Shown: piece after piece, positions 51,012 to 59,683 of the stretch
Position numbering within the stretch: the stretch's first letter is position 1
Layout of the letters: each line of letters begins with the position of its first letter
Assembly (NCBI RefSeq): GCF_040676775.1
Contig: NZ_JBFAPP010000003.1
Span: 124,001-188,000 of the forward strand
Reading direction: 5' to 3'
Origin: Micromonospora_G sp040676775
GTDB taxonomy: Bacteria > Actinomycetota > Actinomycetes > Mycobacteriales > Micromonosporaceae
Length of the DNA: 64,000 nt
Program-made: the position numbers and the translations under genes
The notes under the pieces: generated by a model
Seen by the model: the letters and a program-made list of their open reading frames with translations, nothing else
Databases searched by the model: none
Told to the model about the DNA's origin: nothing

Positions 51012-51722
51012 CTACCGGGCCCACTGCTGGTTGGCGCGGCCGTGGCAGGCCCACTGTTGCAGGCTGGTGTCCGGGCTGGTGAGAGTGTTCTCGGGTACGT
51101 CCGCGCAGCGCCCACTGTTGAGGTTGACCAGCGACACCTGCCCGGTGTCGAGCCCGGCCAGTCGCCAGCGCTGTTCGACGGTACGGTCGCAGACCGCGAT
51201 GTGCAGCCGGGCGCCGTCGTCCTTGTTGCCGTCGGCCGCCTCCAGGCAGCCGCCGGTGCCGGCGTTGACCAGGCTGAACTCGTCACCGACGACGGGCGTG
51301 GGGCGCCACTGCTGGGTCAGGTCGCCAGTGCAGACCCGCTGCTGCACCTGGGCGCCGTCCGGATTGTCGTTCGTGTTGAGCGCGAGGCAGAACGACGAAG
51401 CCACGGAGCGGAAGATCCGGGTGGGGATCTCCGCCGGGGTCGGGCTCGGCGGAGGGGCCGGCTCGGTGCTGCCCGCCGCCACGCCGCTCGGGGCGGGCGG
51501 CGCGGCGCCGCCGGAGACGCCGGCCGGTGCCGGCACCGCTGCCCGGTCGACGTTGCCGTCACCTGCGAAGATCCCGGTCGCGAAGAGCACCCCGATCAGT
51601 ACGCCCACACCGCCGGTCGCGAGCGCGGCCGTCATCAGCCGGTCGCGGCCGGGTCGGGCCGGGGCGGGAGCGCCGTAGACGGTGCCGCCCGGCGGTCGTC
51701 GTCGCGGGTCGGAGGTGGGCAT
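51012..51722 (-). CDS. Membrane-anchored ricin-type lectin
   Basis: 236 residues: short Pro/Arg-rich cytoplasmic start, one membrane segment (LMTAALATGGVGVLIGVLFATGIFA), a Pro/Ala linker, then a ricin B beta-trefoil (residues ~105-236) with three QxW repeats: QQWRP, QRWRL, QQWAR, and paired cysteines. Binds carbohydrate on the outside of the cell. The ATG at 51722 has GGAG-like bases poorly placed, but the membrane topology supports it. Ligand unknown. Confidence 0.85.
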   Translation of the reverse strand: MPTSDPRRRPPGGTVYGAPAPARPGRDRLMTAALATGGVGVLIGVLFATGIFAGDGNVDRAAVPAPAGVSGGAAPPAPSGVAAGSTEPAPPPSPTPAEIPTRIFRSVASSFCLALNTNDNPDGAQVQQRVCTGDLTQQWRPTPVVGDEFSLVNAGTGGCLEAADGNKDDGARLHIAVCDRTVEQRWRLAGLDTGQVSLVNLNSGRCADVPENTLTSPDTSLQQWACHGRANQQWAR

Positions 51723-51821
51723 CCCCAGATAGTGACTCAGCGGCCGGGCCCAGGACCAACCGGCCCGCCGCACCCCACCCGGCATTTTCTGGTACGGGTG
51801 TCGCGCGGCGAGCACGATCGG

Positions 51822-51861
51822 TCGGCGTGTCGGCGTGTCGGCGTGTCGGCGTGTCGGCGTA
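51822..51861. repeat. Five tandem copies of TCGGCGTG
   Basis: Units at 51822, 51830, 51838, 51846 and 51854 (the last ends in A). A short 8-bp tandem array between two minus-strand genes; it could vary in copy number. Confidence 0.9.
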
Positions 51862-51880
51862 CCGGCGGGACGCCGGGCGC

Positions 51881-52165
51881 TCAGTCGACGACCTTGACGT
51901 CCTTCCAGAAGGCGACCCGGTCGCGGATCTGCTCGGCCGCCGGGAGCGGATCGGGGTAGTACCAGACCGCGTCCTGGCTCTCGTTGCCGTCCAGGGCGAG
52001 GGAGTAGTAGGAGGCCTGTCCCTTCCAGGGGCAGATGGTGTGAGTGTCGGATTCCCGAATCACGTCGTCCCGCAGCGCGGTGCGCGGAAAGTAGTGGTTG
52101 CCCTCGACAACCACGGTGTCGGTGCTCTCTGCGATGACCTGGTTGTTCCACATGGCTTTCGGCAC
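51881..52165 (-). CDS. DUF427 family protein
   Basis: 94 residues matching the DUF427 pattern: AMWNNQVIAESTDTVVVEGNHYFPRTAL, then TICPWKGQASYYSLALDG and AVWYYPDPLPAAEQIRDRVAFWKDVKV. Function of the family is not established. GGAAAAC precedes the GTG at 52165. Confidence 0.88.
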   Translation of the reverse strand: MPKAMWNNQVIAESTDTVVVEGNHYFPRTALRDDVIRESDTHTICPWKGQASYYSLALDGNESQDAVWYYPDPLPAAEQIRDRVAFWKDVKVVD

Positions 52166-52265
52166 GTTTTCCAGCGTATGCCGGGCTGGACGGGGCGGCC
52201 ACGCCTAGCGCGATCTTCCCGGAACGGCAAGCCGTCGCCCCCTATCGGATCACTGATAGTTACGA

Positions 52266-52271
52266 GATAAT
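52266..52271 (+). promoter_or_regulatory. Candidate leaderless promoter of the EACC1-caspase operon
   Basis: GATAAT ends 6 bases before the ATG at 52278, so transcription would start at or next to the initiation codon. No ribosome site is present, consistent with a leaderless mRNA, a frequent actinobacterial mode. Confidence 0.5.
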
Positions 52272-52277
52272 TACTGT

Positions 52278-52871
52278 ATGTGGAACGTGTCACCGGAGCG
52301 GGAGCTGTTCCTGCAGGTCAGCGGCCCTATGGTGGACAGCGAGCGGGCCGACGCTGCCGCCACTACCGCCCTGCTCCGGGAGTTGCGAACCGGGGCGGGT
52401 CTAGGGGTCAGTCGACCCTCGCCCGGCCCGGATCCCCGAGCCGGCTCCGACCCGCGACCGGACACTGACCCCCTGACCGGCCGCAAGGCCGGCGAGGCGG
52501 TGTCGCTCGCCGAACTCGTCATCACGGGTGCCTTCTCGGCCACCACCCTCGCCGCCCTGACCCAGATCGTGGTCGCCTTCGTCCGGCGGGGCGCCGCCCG
52601 GCGGATCGTGCTGCGGGACGGGGACCGGAGCCTCACCATCGTCGACCCGTCGGCACGTACCGAGCAGGCGGTCGCGCGCTGGCTCACCGCGCCCGAGCGG
52701 CCCGGCCCGCCGGTCGAGTTGCCCGACGTGCCCGACACCGTCCCGGTGCCCGAGACCGGGCCGGTGCCGCAGACGGGTGTACTGCCGGAGGCAAAGGGGG
52801 CAACTGGGGCGCTGCCGAACGTGAAGGCGGCGCCGCAGGAGCGGCGGGGTGTCGGGTCCGGTGGCGACTAG
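52278..52871 (+). CDS. EACC1-like effector-associated protein
   Basis: 197 residues. The order of elements (LFLQVSGPMVDSERADAAATTALLRELR, AVSLAELVITGAFSATTLAALTQIVVAFVRR, RRIVLRDGDRSLTIVDP) is that of the effector-associated constant component EACC1, a small domain encoded beside caspase-like and other effectors in bacterial conflict systems. A hydrophobic helix is followed by a short beta unit. Two low-complexity Pro/Arg stretches break the domain and the C-terminus is a Pro/Val linker. It ends inside the start of the caspase-GroEL gene (23-bp overlap), so both proteins are made together. Assignment by pattern only. Confidence 0.6.
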   Translation: MWNVSPERELFLQVSGPMVDSERADAAATTALLRELRTGAGLGVSRPSPGPDPRAGSDPRPDTDPLTGRKAGEAVSLAELVITGAFSATTLAALTQIVVAFVRRGAARRIVLRDGDRSLTIVDPSARTEQAVARWLTAPERPGPPVELPDVPDTVPVPETGPVPQTGVLPEAKGATGALPNVKAAPQERRGVGSGGD

Positions 52872-55314
52872 GTCACCGGCCGGCCGGTACGCGCTGCTGA
52901 TCGCGACCGGCGAGTACGCCGACCCCTCCCTCGACCGGCTGCGCGCACCGCAGCAGGACGTGGCGCGGTTGGGTGCCGTACTGGCGGATCCGGCGATCGG
53001 CAACTTCCACGTGCGTACGCTGCGCGACGCCCCGGAACGGGAGGTACGCGCGGCGATCGAGGACCTGCTGACGGACAGGGTCGACAGCGACCTCGTGCTG
53101 CTCTACTTCTCCTGCCACGGCATCGTCGACCCCTACCACCGGCTGTACTTCGCCGCCGCCGACACCGTCCGTACCCGCCCGGCGAGCACGGCCATCTCCC
53201 GTTCCTTCGTCAACGAGCAGTTCGAGGCGTGCCGTGCCGCGGCCAAGGTGCTGATCCTGGACTGCTGCTTCGCCGGCGCGTTCGCCGAGGGCTTCAAGGG
53301 TGCGCCGCAGGGCGCGCTGGAGTGGCAGGTGGGCCGGGGGTACGTCGTACTGAGCGCCTGCGACAGCTACGAGTACGCGTTCGAGTCCGACCAACTGGTC
53401 GCCTCGGCGCCGCGCGGCTCGATCTTCACCGACGTACTGATCGAGGGGTTGGTCTCCGGCGCGGCCGACCTCGACGGTGACGGCCGGGTCGGCGTCGACG
53501 AGTTGTTCCGTTACGTGCACGACGGGGTGGTCCGGCGCCGGCCGGAGCAGCAGCCGAAGTACAGCGCCTACAACGCCGAGCCGCACATCTACCTGGCCAC
53601 CGTGCCGGTGCCGGGCGCCATCGTGCCGGCGGTGGGCGGATCGGACGGCGAAGGTCCGGACGGCACCACCGTCGGTTCCGCCGTGGCCGGCCCGACCATC
53701 CAGTTGCCGACCACCTACAACCAGCACCAGGCGATCGTGGCGCGCGGCTTCCGTACGGGTGCGGACCTGATCCGGCGCACCTACGGGCCGTTCGGCCGGC
53801 GGATGCTGGTGCAGGACGAGCAGGGCGGGTACCACGAGATGGCCGACGCGGCCGGCATCGTCCGGCTGTTGGCCGGCGGCGACCCCCGCGACGCGCTCGG
53901 CACCGGTTACCTGCGGGAACTGGTGGAGGGGATTCGGCACCGGGTTGGCGACGGCGCCACCACCGGCGTGGTGCTCGCCCAGGCCATGCTGGACGCCGCC
54001 TCGGTCGCGCTGCGGGCCGGTGCGAACCCGGTGGCGCTGCGCCGGGGGATCTCGACCGCCGTACGGGACGTCGCCGTCGAACTCGCCGGCCTCGCGGTGC
54101 CCGTACGCACCAGAGCGGAACTGCGTGCGCTGGCGACCGTCGCCTCCGGTGACGAACTCGTCGGTGACCTGGTCGCCGAGGCAGTGGACCGGGTCGGCCG
54201 GGACGGGGTGATCCGGGTCGAGGCGAGCAACCTGTTCGGCCTCGAACTGGAACTCACCGAGGGGATGAGCCTGCGGGCCGGGCACATGTCACCGGCGTTC
54301 GTGACCGACGAGGAGGAGGCGGAGGCGGTGCTCGACGAGCCGTACGTGCTCCTCGTCGACGAGCGGATCGGTACCGCCGAGGAACTGCTGCGGCTGCTCG
54401 GCGCGGTGGAACGGGAGGGCAGGCCGCTGGCGGTGTTCGCGCCGGAGATCCGTGACCCGGCGCTGGCCGCGCTGGTCCTGGCGAAAGCCCGGCAACTGCT
54501 CAGCCCGGTCGCGGTGACCCTGCCGTGGCCGCCCGGCCAACGTCGGGACGCGCTGGCGGAACTGGCCGCGCTCACCGGCGCGACGGTCCTCGGCGGCGAG
54601 TCGGGTGTCGACCTCGCACACGCGACCCTGGCCGAGTTGGGCCGGGCCCGGCGGGTGGTCACCACCCGCAGCGAGTCGGTGGTGCTGGCCGGAGTCGGTG
54701 ATCCGGACCCGATCGTGCGCCGCTACCAGCGGCTGCGCACCGTGCGCACCCGCGACGACCCGCGCCGCGGCGACCCGCGCGGGGACGGCAGGCGGCGGGC
54801 CGAGTCGCGGTACGGCGAGCCGCTGCGGGTGTCGGCGGAGCGGATGTCCCGGGTGGCCGGCGGGGTGGCGGTGATCAAGGTGGGTGAGGTGACGCCGGAG
54901 CAGCAGCGGGTCCGGCGGCGCCAGATCGACGACGCGGTACGCAACGCCAAGGCGGCGGTCGAGTGGGGTCTGGTCGCAGGTGGCGGTGCGGCGCTGCTCG
55001 GGGTGCACGCGCGGCTGCAGGGTCGGCCTACCGCACCTGTGCCGAGGCAGCGGGGAGACGACGAGGCGCTCGGGTACGCGGTTGTCGTCGACGCGCTGCC
55101 GGCGCCGTTCGAGGAGTTGCTGCGCAGCGCCGGGCGTGAGCCGGACGGGGTGCCCGAGGACCTGTGGTACCGGGGCCCGGGTGTCACCTTCGACCTGGTC
55201 AGCGGGCGGTACGTGGTGGCGCGGGACGCCGGCATCGTCGACGCCGCCGCGACCGTACGCGAGGCGGTGAGCGCGGCCGCGAGCGTGGTGACCCGCTACC
55301 TCATGCTCGGCTGA
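52849..55314 (+). CDS. Caspase-like peptidase fused to GroEL-type chaperonin domain
   Basis: 821 residues. Residues ~12-245 are a C14 caspase/metacaspase domain: catalytic His90 in LLYFSCHGIVDPYHRLYFAAADT and catalytic Cys140 in LILDCCFAG. Residues ~285-821 match GroEL: GDGATTGVVLAQAML (GDGTTT motif), AGANPVALRRGI, VASGDELVGDLVAEAVDRVGRDGVI, ELTEGMSLRAGHMSPAFVTD, RMSRVAGGVAVIKVGE, and DAVRNAKAAVEWGLVAGGGAALL with the ATPase Asp. An Arg/Asp-rich insert lies near residues 635-665. AGGAG stands 7 bases before the GTG. The chaperonin part could sense misfolded or phage proteins and release the peptidase; this is inference. Confidence 0.88.
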   Translation: MSGPVATRSPAGRYALLIATGEYADPSLDRLRAPQQDVARLGAVLADPAIGNFHVRTLRDAPEREVRAAIEDLLTDRVDSDLVLLYFSCHGIVDPYHRLYFAAADTVRTRPASTAISRSFVNEQFEACRAAAKVLILDCCFAGAFAEGFKGAPQGALEWQVGRGYVVLSACDSYEYAFESDQLVASAPRGSIFTDVLIEGLVSGAADLDGDGRVGVDELFRYVHDGVVRRRPEQQPKYSAYNAEPHIYLATVPVPGAIVPAVGGSDGEGPDGTTVGSAVAGPTIQLPTTYNQHQAIVARGFRTGADLIRRTYGPFGRRMLVQDEQGGYHEMADAAGIVRLLAGGDPRDALGTGYLRELVEGIRHRVGDGATTGVVLAQAMLDAASVALRAGANPVALRRGISTAVRDVAVELAGLAVPVRTRAELRALATVASGDELVGDLVAEAVDRVGRDGVIRVEASNLFGLELELTEGMSLRAGHMSPAFVTDEEEAEAVLDEPYVLLVDERIGTAEELLRLLGAVEREGRPLAVFAPEIRDPALAALVLAKARQLLSPVAVTLPWPPGQRRDALAELAALTGATVLGGESGVDLAHATLAELGRARRVVTTRSESVVLAGVGDPDPIVRRYQRLRTVRTRDDPRRGDPRGDGRRRAESRYGEPLRVSAERMSRVAGGVAVIKVGEVTPEQQRVRRRQIDDAVRNAKAAVEWGLVAGGGAALLGVHARLQGRPTAPVPRQRGDDEALGYAVVVDALPAPFEELLRSAGREPDGVPEDLWYRGPGVTFDLVSGRYVVARDAGIVDAAATVREAVSAAASVVTRYLMLG

Positions 55315-55364
55315 GCGGTGCCGTGCCGTCAGGTCTGCGGCCGGGGCCGGTACGGGTCGGGCTG

Positions 55365-55400
55365 CGGTGGCCGGCACCGGTTGCCCGGTGCCGGCCACCG
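55365..55400 (+). terminator. Strong hairpin after the caspase-GroEL gene
   Basis: A perfect 16-bp stem (55365-55380 with 55385-55400) around TTGC, 50 bp after the stop. No T-tract. Confidence 0.75.
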
Positions 55401-55687
55401 CCCGTGCTGCGACGTGGTGCCGACGTGCAGCAGGTCATCGGGTGCGAAATTGCGGCAGTGCGGCGCCGCTAGGCGCGCACCGCGGCGCAAATTGCACTCG
55501 CCGGGACAACTATCCGCCAGTGCCGGTGGCTGAAGGTCAGCCCGAGCGGCAAAGAAGACGCGCGGCATGTCGGATGTGCGTTGCCAGGATGTCTGCCGTC
55601 CTAACCGTCCCAACACGAAGAGTGATGTGTCACCCTTCGCTGGCGCAGGCCGGTACGCGGTGTCGTCCCGTCCGTGTCGGTGCCGGG
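55401..55687. other. Gap without recognised gene
   Basis: 287 bp after the hairpin. A loose palindrome, GTGCGAAATTGC near 55439 and GCGCAAATTGCAC near 55484, is the only structure noticed. No coding region is supported. Confidence 0.4.
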
Positions 55688-56443
55688 CTAGCGGCCCGGG
55701 GCGAGCGTCGGCCGGAGTACGAAGACGCCCCAGCCGAAGTAGCGGCGACCGTACTCGAGGTGCCAGCGGCGGGACAGGTCCCGGAACTCGCGTACCTGCT
55801 GGGCACGCGGGTCGTGCGGGTACGCGCGCAACCACTCGGTCAGCGTCCACCACTGCTGTGCCACGTACCGGTCCCAGCTATCGGCGTCGGCCAGCACTAC
55901 CTCGACCAGGTCGGTGCCGGCCGCCTCGAACCGGTCCAGGGTCCCGCCGAGCGAGGTGAAGTCGTCCAGCCCGAAGCCGTACGCCGCGTACGCCCCCGGC
56001 GGCGGCGGATCGATCCAGTACGGCTCGCCGACCAGCAGCAGCCCGTTGGGGCGGACCGCCCGCCGCATGAGTTCGATGGTGCCGGCCAGCCCGCCGCCGA
56101 TCCAGGTCGCGCCGAGGCAGGAGACGACGTCGTAACCGGCGGGCTCGGCCCGGTACTCGGCGGCGTCGCCGTACTGGAAGCTGACCCGGTCGCTGACCCC
56201 GAGTTCGGCCGCGCGTTTGCTGGCGGCGGTCAGGAACACCTCGCTGATGTCCACCCCGTGCCCACGGATGCCGTAGCCCTGGGCCCAGCGGGCGAGCAGT
56301 TCACCCTTACCGCACGCGAGATCGAGCACCCTGGTCTGCGGGCCGACCCGACTGGCCGCCCCGAGCAGCATCAGCTTCTCGTGGGTGAACGGGTTGAGGA
56401 TGCGGTGCTCCGCCTCCGACAGCTCGTGCAACCAAAGCGACAT
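55688..56443 (-). CDS. SAM-dependent methyltransferase
   Basis: 251 residues, class I methyltransferase: motif I VLDLACGKGELLARW, motif II HGVDISEVFL, then VSFQYGDAAEY and DVVSCLGATWIGGG. The N-terminal HELSEAEHRILNPFTHEKLMLLG is typical of small-molecule methyltransferases annotated as UbiE/CmoB-like. The ATG at 56443 is preferred over the GTG at 56497, which adds a Gly/Lys-rich stretch. Substrate unknown; it stands alone. Confidence 0.85.
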   Translation of the reverse strand: MSLWLHELSEAEHRILNPFTHEKLMLLGAASRVGPQTRVLDLACGKGELLARWAQGYGIRGHGVDISEVFLTAASKRAAELGVSDRVSFQYGDAAEYRAEPAGYDVVSCLGATWIGGGLAGTIELMRRAVRPNGLLLVGEPYWIDPPPPGAYAAYGFGLDDFTSLGGTLDRFEAAGTDLVEVVLADADSWDRYVAQQWWTLTEWLRAYPHDPRAQQVREFRDLSRRWHLEYGRRYFGWGVFVLRPTLAPGR

Positions 56444-56774
56444 CGGGCCAGGATTACCCGTTTTCCCGATCGTGTCGAGCCCCACTTTTCGGCCCAAGAT
56501 CCGGTCCGCCGGACAGGCGTGCGTCCGGGGTCGGTATCCGACCTGTCCCGGTCCGCCGCGGGCACCGGCCGCCCGCGTCGTTTGCGCAGCTCAGGCCCGG
56601 AAAAATGAGTGTGTCGAGTGGACACACGAGCCGACCGTGAATCGCACAGACTAGACCGCCTTCGATTCATGGAGGCCGAAACCGCGCCGGCCGGTGCCGC
56701 GTGGTGGGAAAGTTCACGGCGAGGGGCGGGGAACGGGTCGACAACGACCTCCCCGGTCGGGCAGTCTGGCCGCC
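56444..56774. other. Divergent intergenic region
   Basis: 331 bp between the methyltransferase and the membrane protein gene. No reliable promoter, RNA or repeat recognised. Confidence 0.4.
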
Positions 56775-57560
56775 GTGCAGCCCGAGGTATTCATCGCCAT
56801 CGGATCGGCGGCCGTCTCCCTCCTCAGTGTTCTGTTCACCACGCTCTCCGCACGCCGGGTGACCGTGTTGCAGTACCAACTGGAGGAGCAGCGGCACCGG
56901 CAAAGCAAGGCGGAGTTGGCCGAGCAGTTGCTCAGTCGCTACCGGGAACCGCTGCTCTGGTCGGCGCACGCGTTGCAGGGGCGGATGTTCAACGCCGTAC
57001 GGCCGGGTTTCCTCTCCTCGTACCTGCACTGCGGCGACCCGGACGACGAGCGCTACACCCGCGACTACACCGTCTACGTGCTGGCCGAGTACCTCTGCTG
57101 GGTGGAGATCATCCGACGGGACCAGCAGTTCCTCGACCTCGGCGACGTCGAGCGGAACAAGCGCTTCTTCGGCCATCTCGACCGGCTGACCCAGATCGTC
57201 GCCGCGCTCGGCCCCCCGCCGCCGCTGCGCCTGTTCCGGGGTCAGCAGCGCGCGATCGGCGAACTGCTGCTGGTACGCGTCGAGGACAGCGCCGGCACCC
57301 GGTACGAGTCGATGGGCTACGCCGACTTCTGCGAACGGCTCGACACCGATCCCCGTTTCGCGTCCTGGTTCACCCGGCTCCGGGCCGACGTGGACGTGAT
57401 CGCGACCGCCGACTACGACGGCAACGCCCGCCTGGTGCGGATGCAGCACGAGCTGATTGCCCTGATCGACTTCCTGGATCCGGACCAGGCCCGGTTGGCC
57501 ACCCCGAACCGGGCGCTGGTGGACCGAGACAAGATCGGCAAACTCCCCGACGCGACCTGA
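56775..57560 (+). CDS. Membrane-anchored protein of unknown function
   Basis: 261 residues. One membrane helix at the N-terminus (VFIAIGSAAVSLLSVLFTTL) is followed by a coiled-coil-like YQLEEQRHRQSKAELAEQLLSRYREPLLWSAHALQ and a cytosolic helical domain with conserved-looking WVEIIRRDQQFLDLGD and RGQQRAIGELLL. The pattern recurs in actinobacteria beside regulatory or defence genes but has no function I know. The GTG at 56775 begins right before the membrane helix; an ATG at 56694 would add 27 low-complexity residues. Confidence 0.75.
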   Translation: MQPEVFIAIGSAAVSLLSVLFTTLSARRVTVLQYQLEEQRHRQSKAELAEQLLSRYREPLLWSAHALQGRMFNAVRPGFLSSYLHCGDPDDERYTRDYTVYVLAEYLCWVEIIRRDQQFLDLGDVERNKRFFGHLDRLTQIVAALGPPPPLRLFRGQQRAIGELLLVRVEDSAGTRYESMGYADFCERLDTDPRFASWFTRLRADVDVIATADYDGNARLVRMQHELIALIDFLDPDQARLATPNRALVDRDKIGKLPDAT

Positions 57561-57667
57561 GCCCCGGCGCGACCTGAGCCCCCGGCGCCGGAATCCGCGG
57601 GGGCCTGACCCCGCTGACTCCGCGACGTGCTTCCGGTTTGCGGTGATCCGGAGCATCCCACGGCCCG

Positions 57668-58363
57668 TCAGCGCACGGCCCAGGCGTGCACCTCCAGCCG
57701 GCCGGTGGTGCCCAGGTCCAGGCGCTTCGCCACGATCTGGGTCGGCCGCCCGGCGGCCGGGGCGACCTCCAGGTACTCGCCCTGCGCCGGATCCCCGTCG
57801 GTGACCGTGTTCCGCCAGCGCACCGAGGCGTGCGCGGTGCCGCCCGGATACACCGTGATCTCCTTCGGGCCGGGGTCCTCACCGGTCGACCGGGATCCGT
57901 TCTCGACCCGTACCGGGAGCGGGTCGTGCCCCGCGTCGAGTACCCGTACGACCGGGTAGCCGTACAGCGGCAAGGGTTCGGTGCCGCAGTTGAACAGCAC
58001 GATGCCCATCCCGCGCAGCCCCATCGCCGCGTCGGTCGCACTGGTGCTGATCAGCACCCCCGACGCCGGACAGTTGGCGGCCTCCGGCGAACCACCGATC
58101 GCCGTCGGCACGGGCGAACCGGTGGCGGAACCGCTCGGGGCGCCCTGCGCTGGCACGTCGGCGGGTCGGCCGCTCTCGCCGGGAGTCGGAGCCGTCCACG
58201 CCTCGGGGGAGGGCGCGGGCGGGGTCGGCGCCGGCAGCACGATCGGCTGGCCGGGCATCGGACCGGTGCAGCCGGCACCGAACAGCAGCGCCACGGAGAC
58301 CGAGGTGGCCAGGCGGCCGAGCCGGCGCAGGGCGGGCCGGCGACGAGCGGGGTACGTCTGCAC
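57668..58363 (-). CDS. Lipoprotein, DUF4232-like
   Basis: 231 residues. Lipobox in LLFGAGC (cysteine near 32), a Pro/Ser-rich spacer of ~60 residues, then a beta domain with a cysteine pair (NCPASGVLIS ... VLFNCGTEPLPLYGYPVVRV) resembling DUF4232. Anchored outside the membrane; role unknown. Divergent from the nuclease operon, sharing a ~130-bp promoter region. Confidence 0.75.
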   Translation of the reverse strand: MQTYPARRRPALRRLGRLATSVSVALLFGAGCTGPMPGQPIVLPAPTPPAPSPEAWTAPTPGESGRPADVPAQGAPSGSATGSPVPTAIGGSPEAANCPASGVLISTSATDAAMGLRGMGIVLFNCGTEPLPLYGYPVVRVLDAGHDPLPVRVENGSRSTGEDPGPKEITVYPGGTAHASVRWRNTVTDGDPAQGEYLEVAPAAGRPTQIVAKRLDLGTTGRLEVHAWAVR

Positions 58364-58492
58364 CCGGCGATCCTCCTACACCGGTCGCTCCGGCCGGGAA
58401 CCGTCGGCCGGTGCCGTGGAGACAATGTGTGCGACCGGTGAACGTGGGTGGCGGTCAGCCTCGATCCCACAGCGAGCTTGTACGCTGCGTCG

Positions 58493-59683
58493 ATGCCGGA
58501 TGCCAGTCTGATGCGGGATTCCACCGAGCGCTGGTTGGAGCGCCTGCGGGGCGCGGTTGCTCCCCGGCGGCACAACGCCCGTACGATCGCCGCCCTGACC
58601 GGCAATCCGGGCTGTCACCGGCGGGCGGTGCTGGACGCGGCCGGGGTGGACAAGCCCCGGCTGGCCGAGCACGTCGGCTTCCCCGCCCGGTTCGGTCAGT
58701 CCCGGTTCGCCATCACCCGTGGCAACTCGTTCGAGCGGCAGGTCAAGGCGGACGGCGGGGTCGAGTTGCTCCGGCTGCTGCGCGAGCGGCTCGGGCTGCC
58801 GATCCCGGACGCGGCCTACACCGACCTCGACGGCGGCGCCCCGGACAGGACCACGGATGCAGCGGACGCCGATGACGATCCGGCCCGACCGGCCGAGAGC
58901 AACGAGGAACGCTACGAGCGGTCCCGGCGGCTGCTCGGCGAGGCGGCAGGGGCGCCCGCGTCCGGCGACGCGCTGATCTTCGACCATCCACTGCTGCGGC
59001 TGGAGGTCGCCGGCCAGCCGGTCTACCTGGAGCCGGACCTGATCGCGTTCCGGGTGGACGGCCGGTTCCACGTCGTGGAGATCAAGTCGTTCCCGGTGAT
59101 CGACGGGCAGGGCGACCCGAGCAAGGTCTCCGCCGCTGCGGTCCAGGCGGCGGTCTACGTACTCGCCATGCGGGAACTGCTGACCGAGGCGGGGCACGAT
59201 CCGGCCGTCGTCTCGCACGACGTACTGCTGGTCTGCCCGCGCGACTTCACCAACGAGCCGGTGGCCGCGCTGATCGACGTACGCAAACAGTTGTCGACCC
59301 TGCGCCGGCAACTGACCCGGATGGCGCGGGTCGAAGAGCTGGTGGCCGCGCTGCCCGCGGATCTGACCTTCGACTTGGCGCCCGACCGGGCCGGTCGGCC
59401 GAGCCGGTCGCCGGCCGCGCTGACCACCGCACTGCGCGTGGTCGAGGCGCGTTACGCACCGGACTGCCTGGCAAGCTGCGAGCTGGCCTTCTTCTGCCGG
59501 CACGAGGCACGCGGCCAGACCGGCAGCCTGGGCAAGTCCGTCCGCGAGGAACTCGGCGGCGTCGAACGGGTACCGACCGTGCTCGCGCTGGCCAGCGGCG
59601 AACTGGCGCCGGCCGACGGCCAGGCCGAGGCCGCCGCGATGCTCCAGGCCGCGGCACGGCTGCGGGCCGAGGCCCTGTCATGA
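58493..59683 (+). CDS. Cas4/RecB-like PD-(D/E)XK nuclease with Fe-S cysteines
   Basis: 396 residues. Nuclease core: D182 in LEPDLIAFRVDGRFHVV and E196-I-K198, with a later Q-containing helix AAAVQAAVYVLAMREL. Four cysteines are placed as in Cas4/AddB Fe-S nucleases: C41 near the N-terminus and C325, C329, C335 (DCLASCELAFFC) at the C-terminal side. There are no cas genes or CRISPR array. The ATG at 58493 is chosen because 58448 adds only a random-looking stretch. The stop overlaps the next start (ATGA), so it works with the unknown 495-residue partner. Confidence 0.82.
   Translation: MPDASLMRDSTERWLERLRGAVAPRRHNARTIAALTGNPGCHRRAVLDAAGVDKPRLAEHVGFPARFGQSRFAITRGNSFERQVKADGGVELLRLLRERLGLPIPDAAYTDLDGGAPDRTTDAADADDDPARPAESNEERYERSRRLLGEAAGAPASGDALIFDHPLLRLEVAGQPVYLEPDLIAFRVDGRFHVVEIKSFPVIDGQGDPSKVSAAAVQAAVYVLAMRELLTEAGHDPAVVSHDVLLVCPRDFTNEPVAALIDVRKQLSTLRRQLTRMARVEELVAALPADLTFDLAPDRAGRPSRSPAALTTALRVVEARYAPDCLASCELAFFCRHEARGQTGSLGKSVREELGGVERVPTVLALASGELAPADGQAEAAAMLQAAARLRAEALS

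Noticed and set aside
51822..51861. CRISPR-like array
   Set aside because: Units are 8 bp with no spacers; it is a simple tandem repeat.
58493..59683. Cas4 as part of a CRISPR-Cas locus
   Set aside because: No repeats, cas1, cas2 or effector genes in the window; the Cas4-like fold is shared with repair and unknown nucleases.
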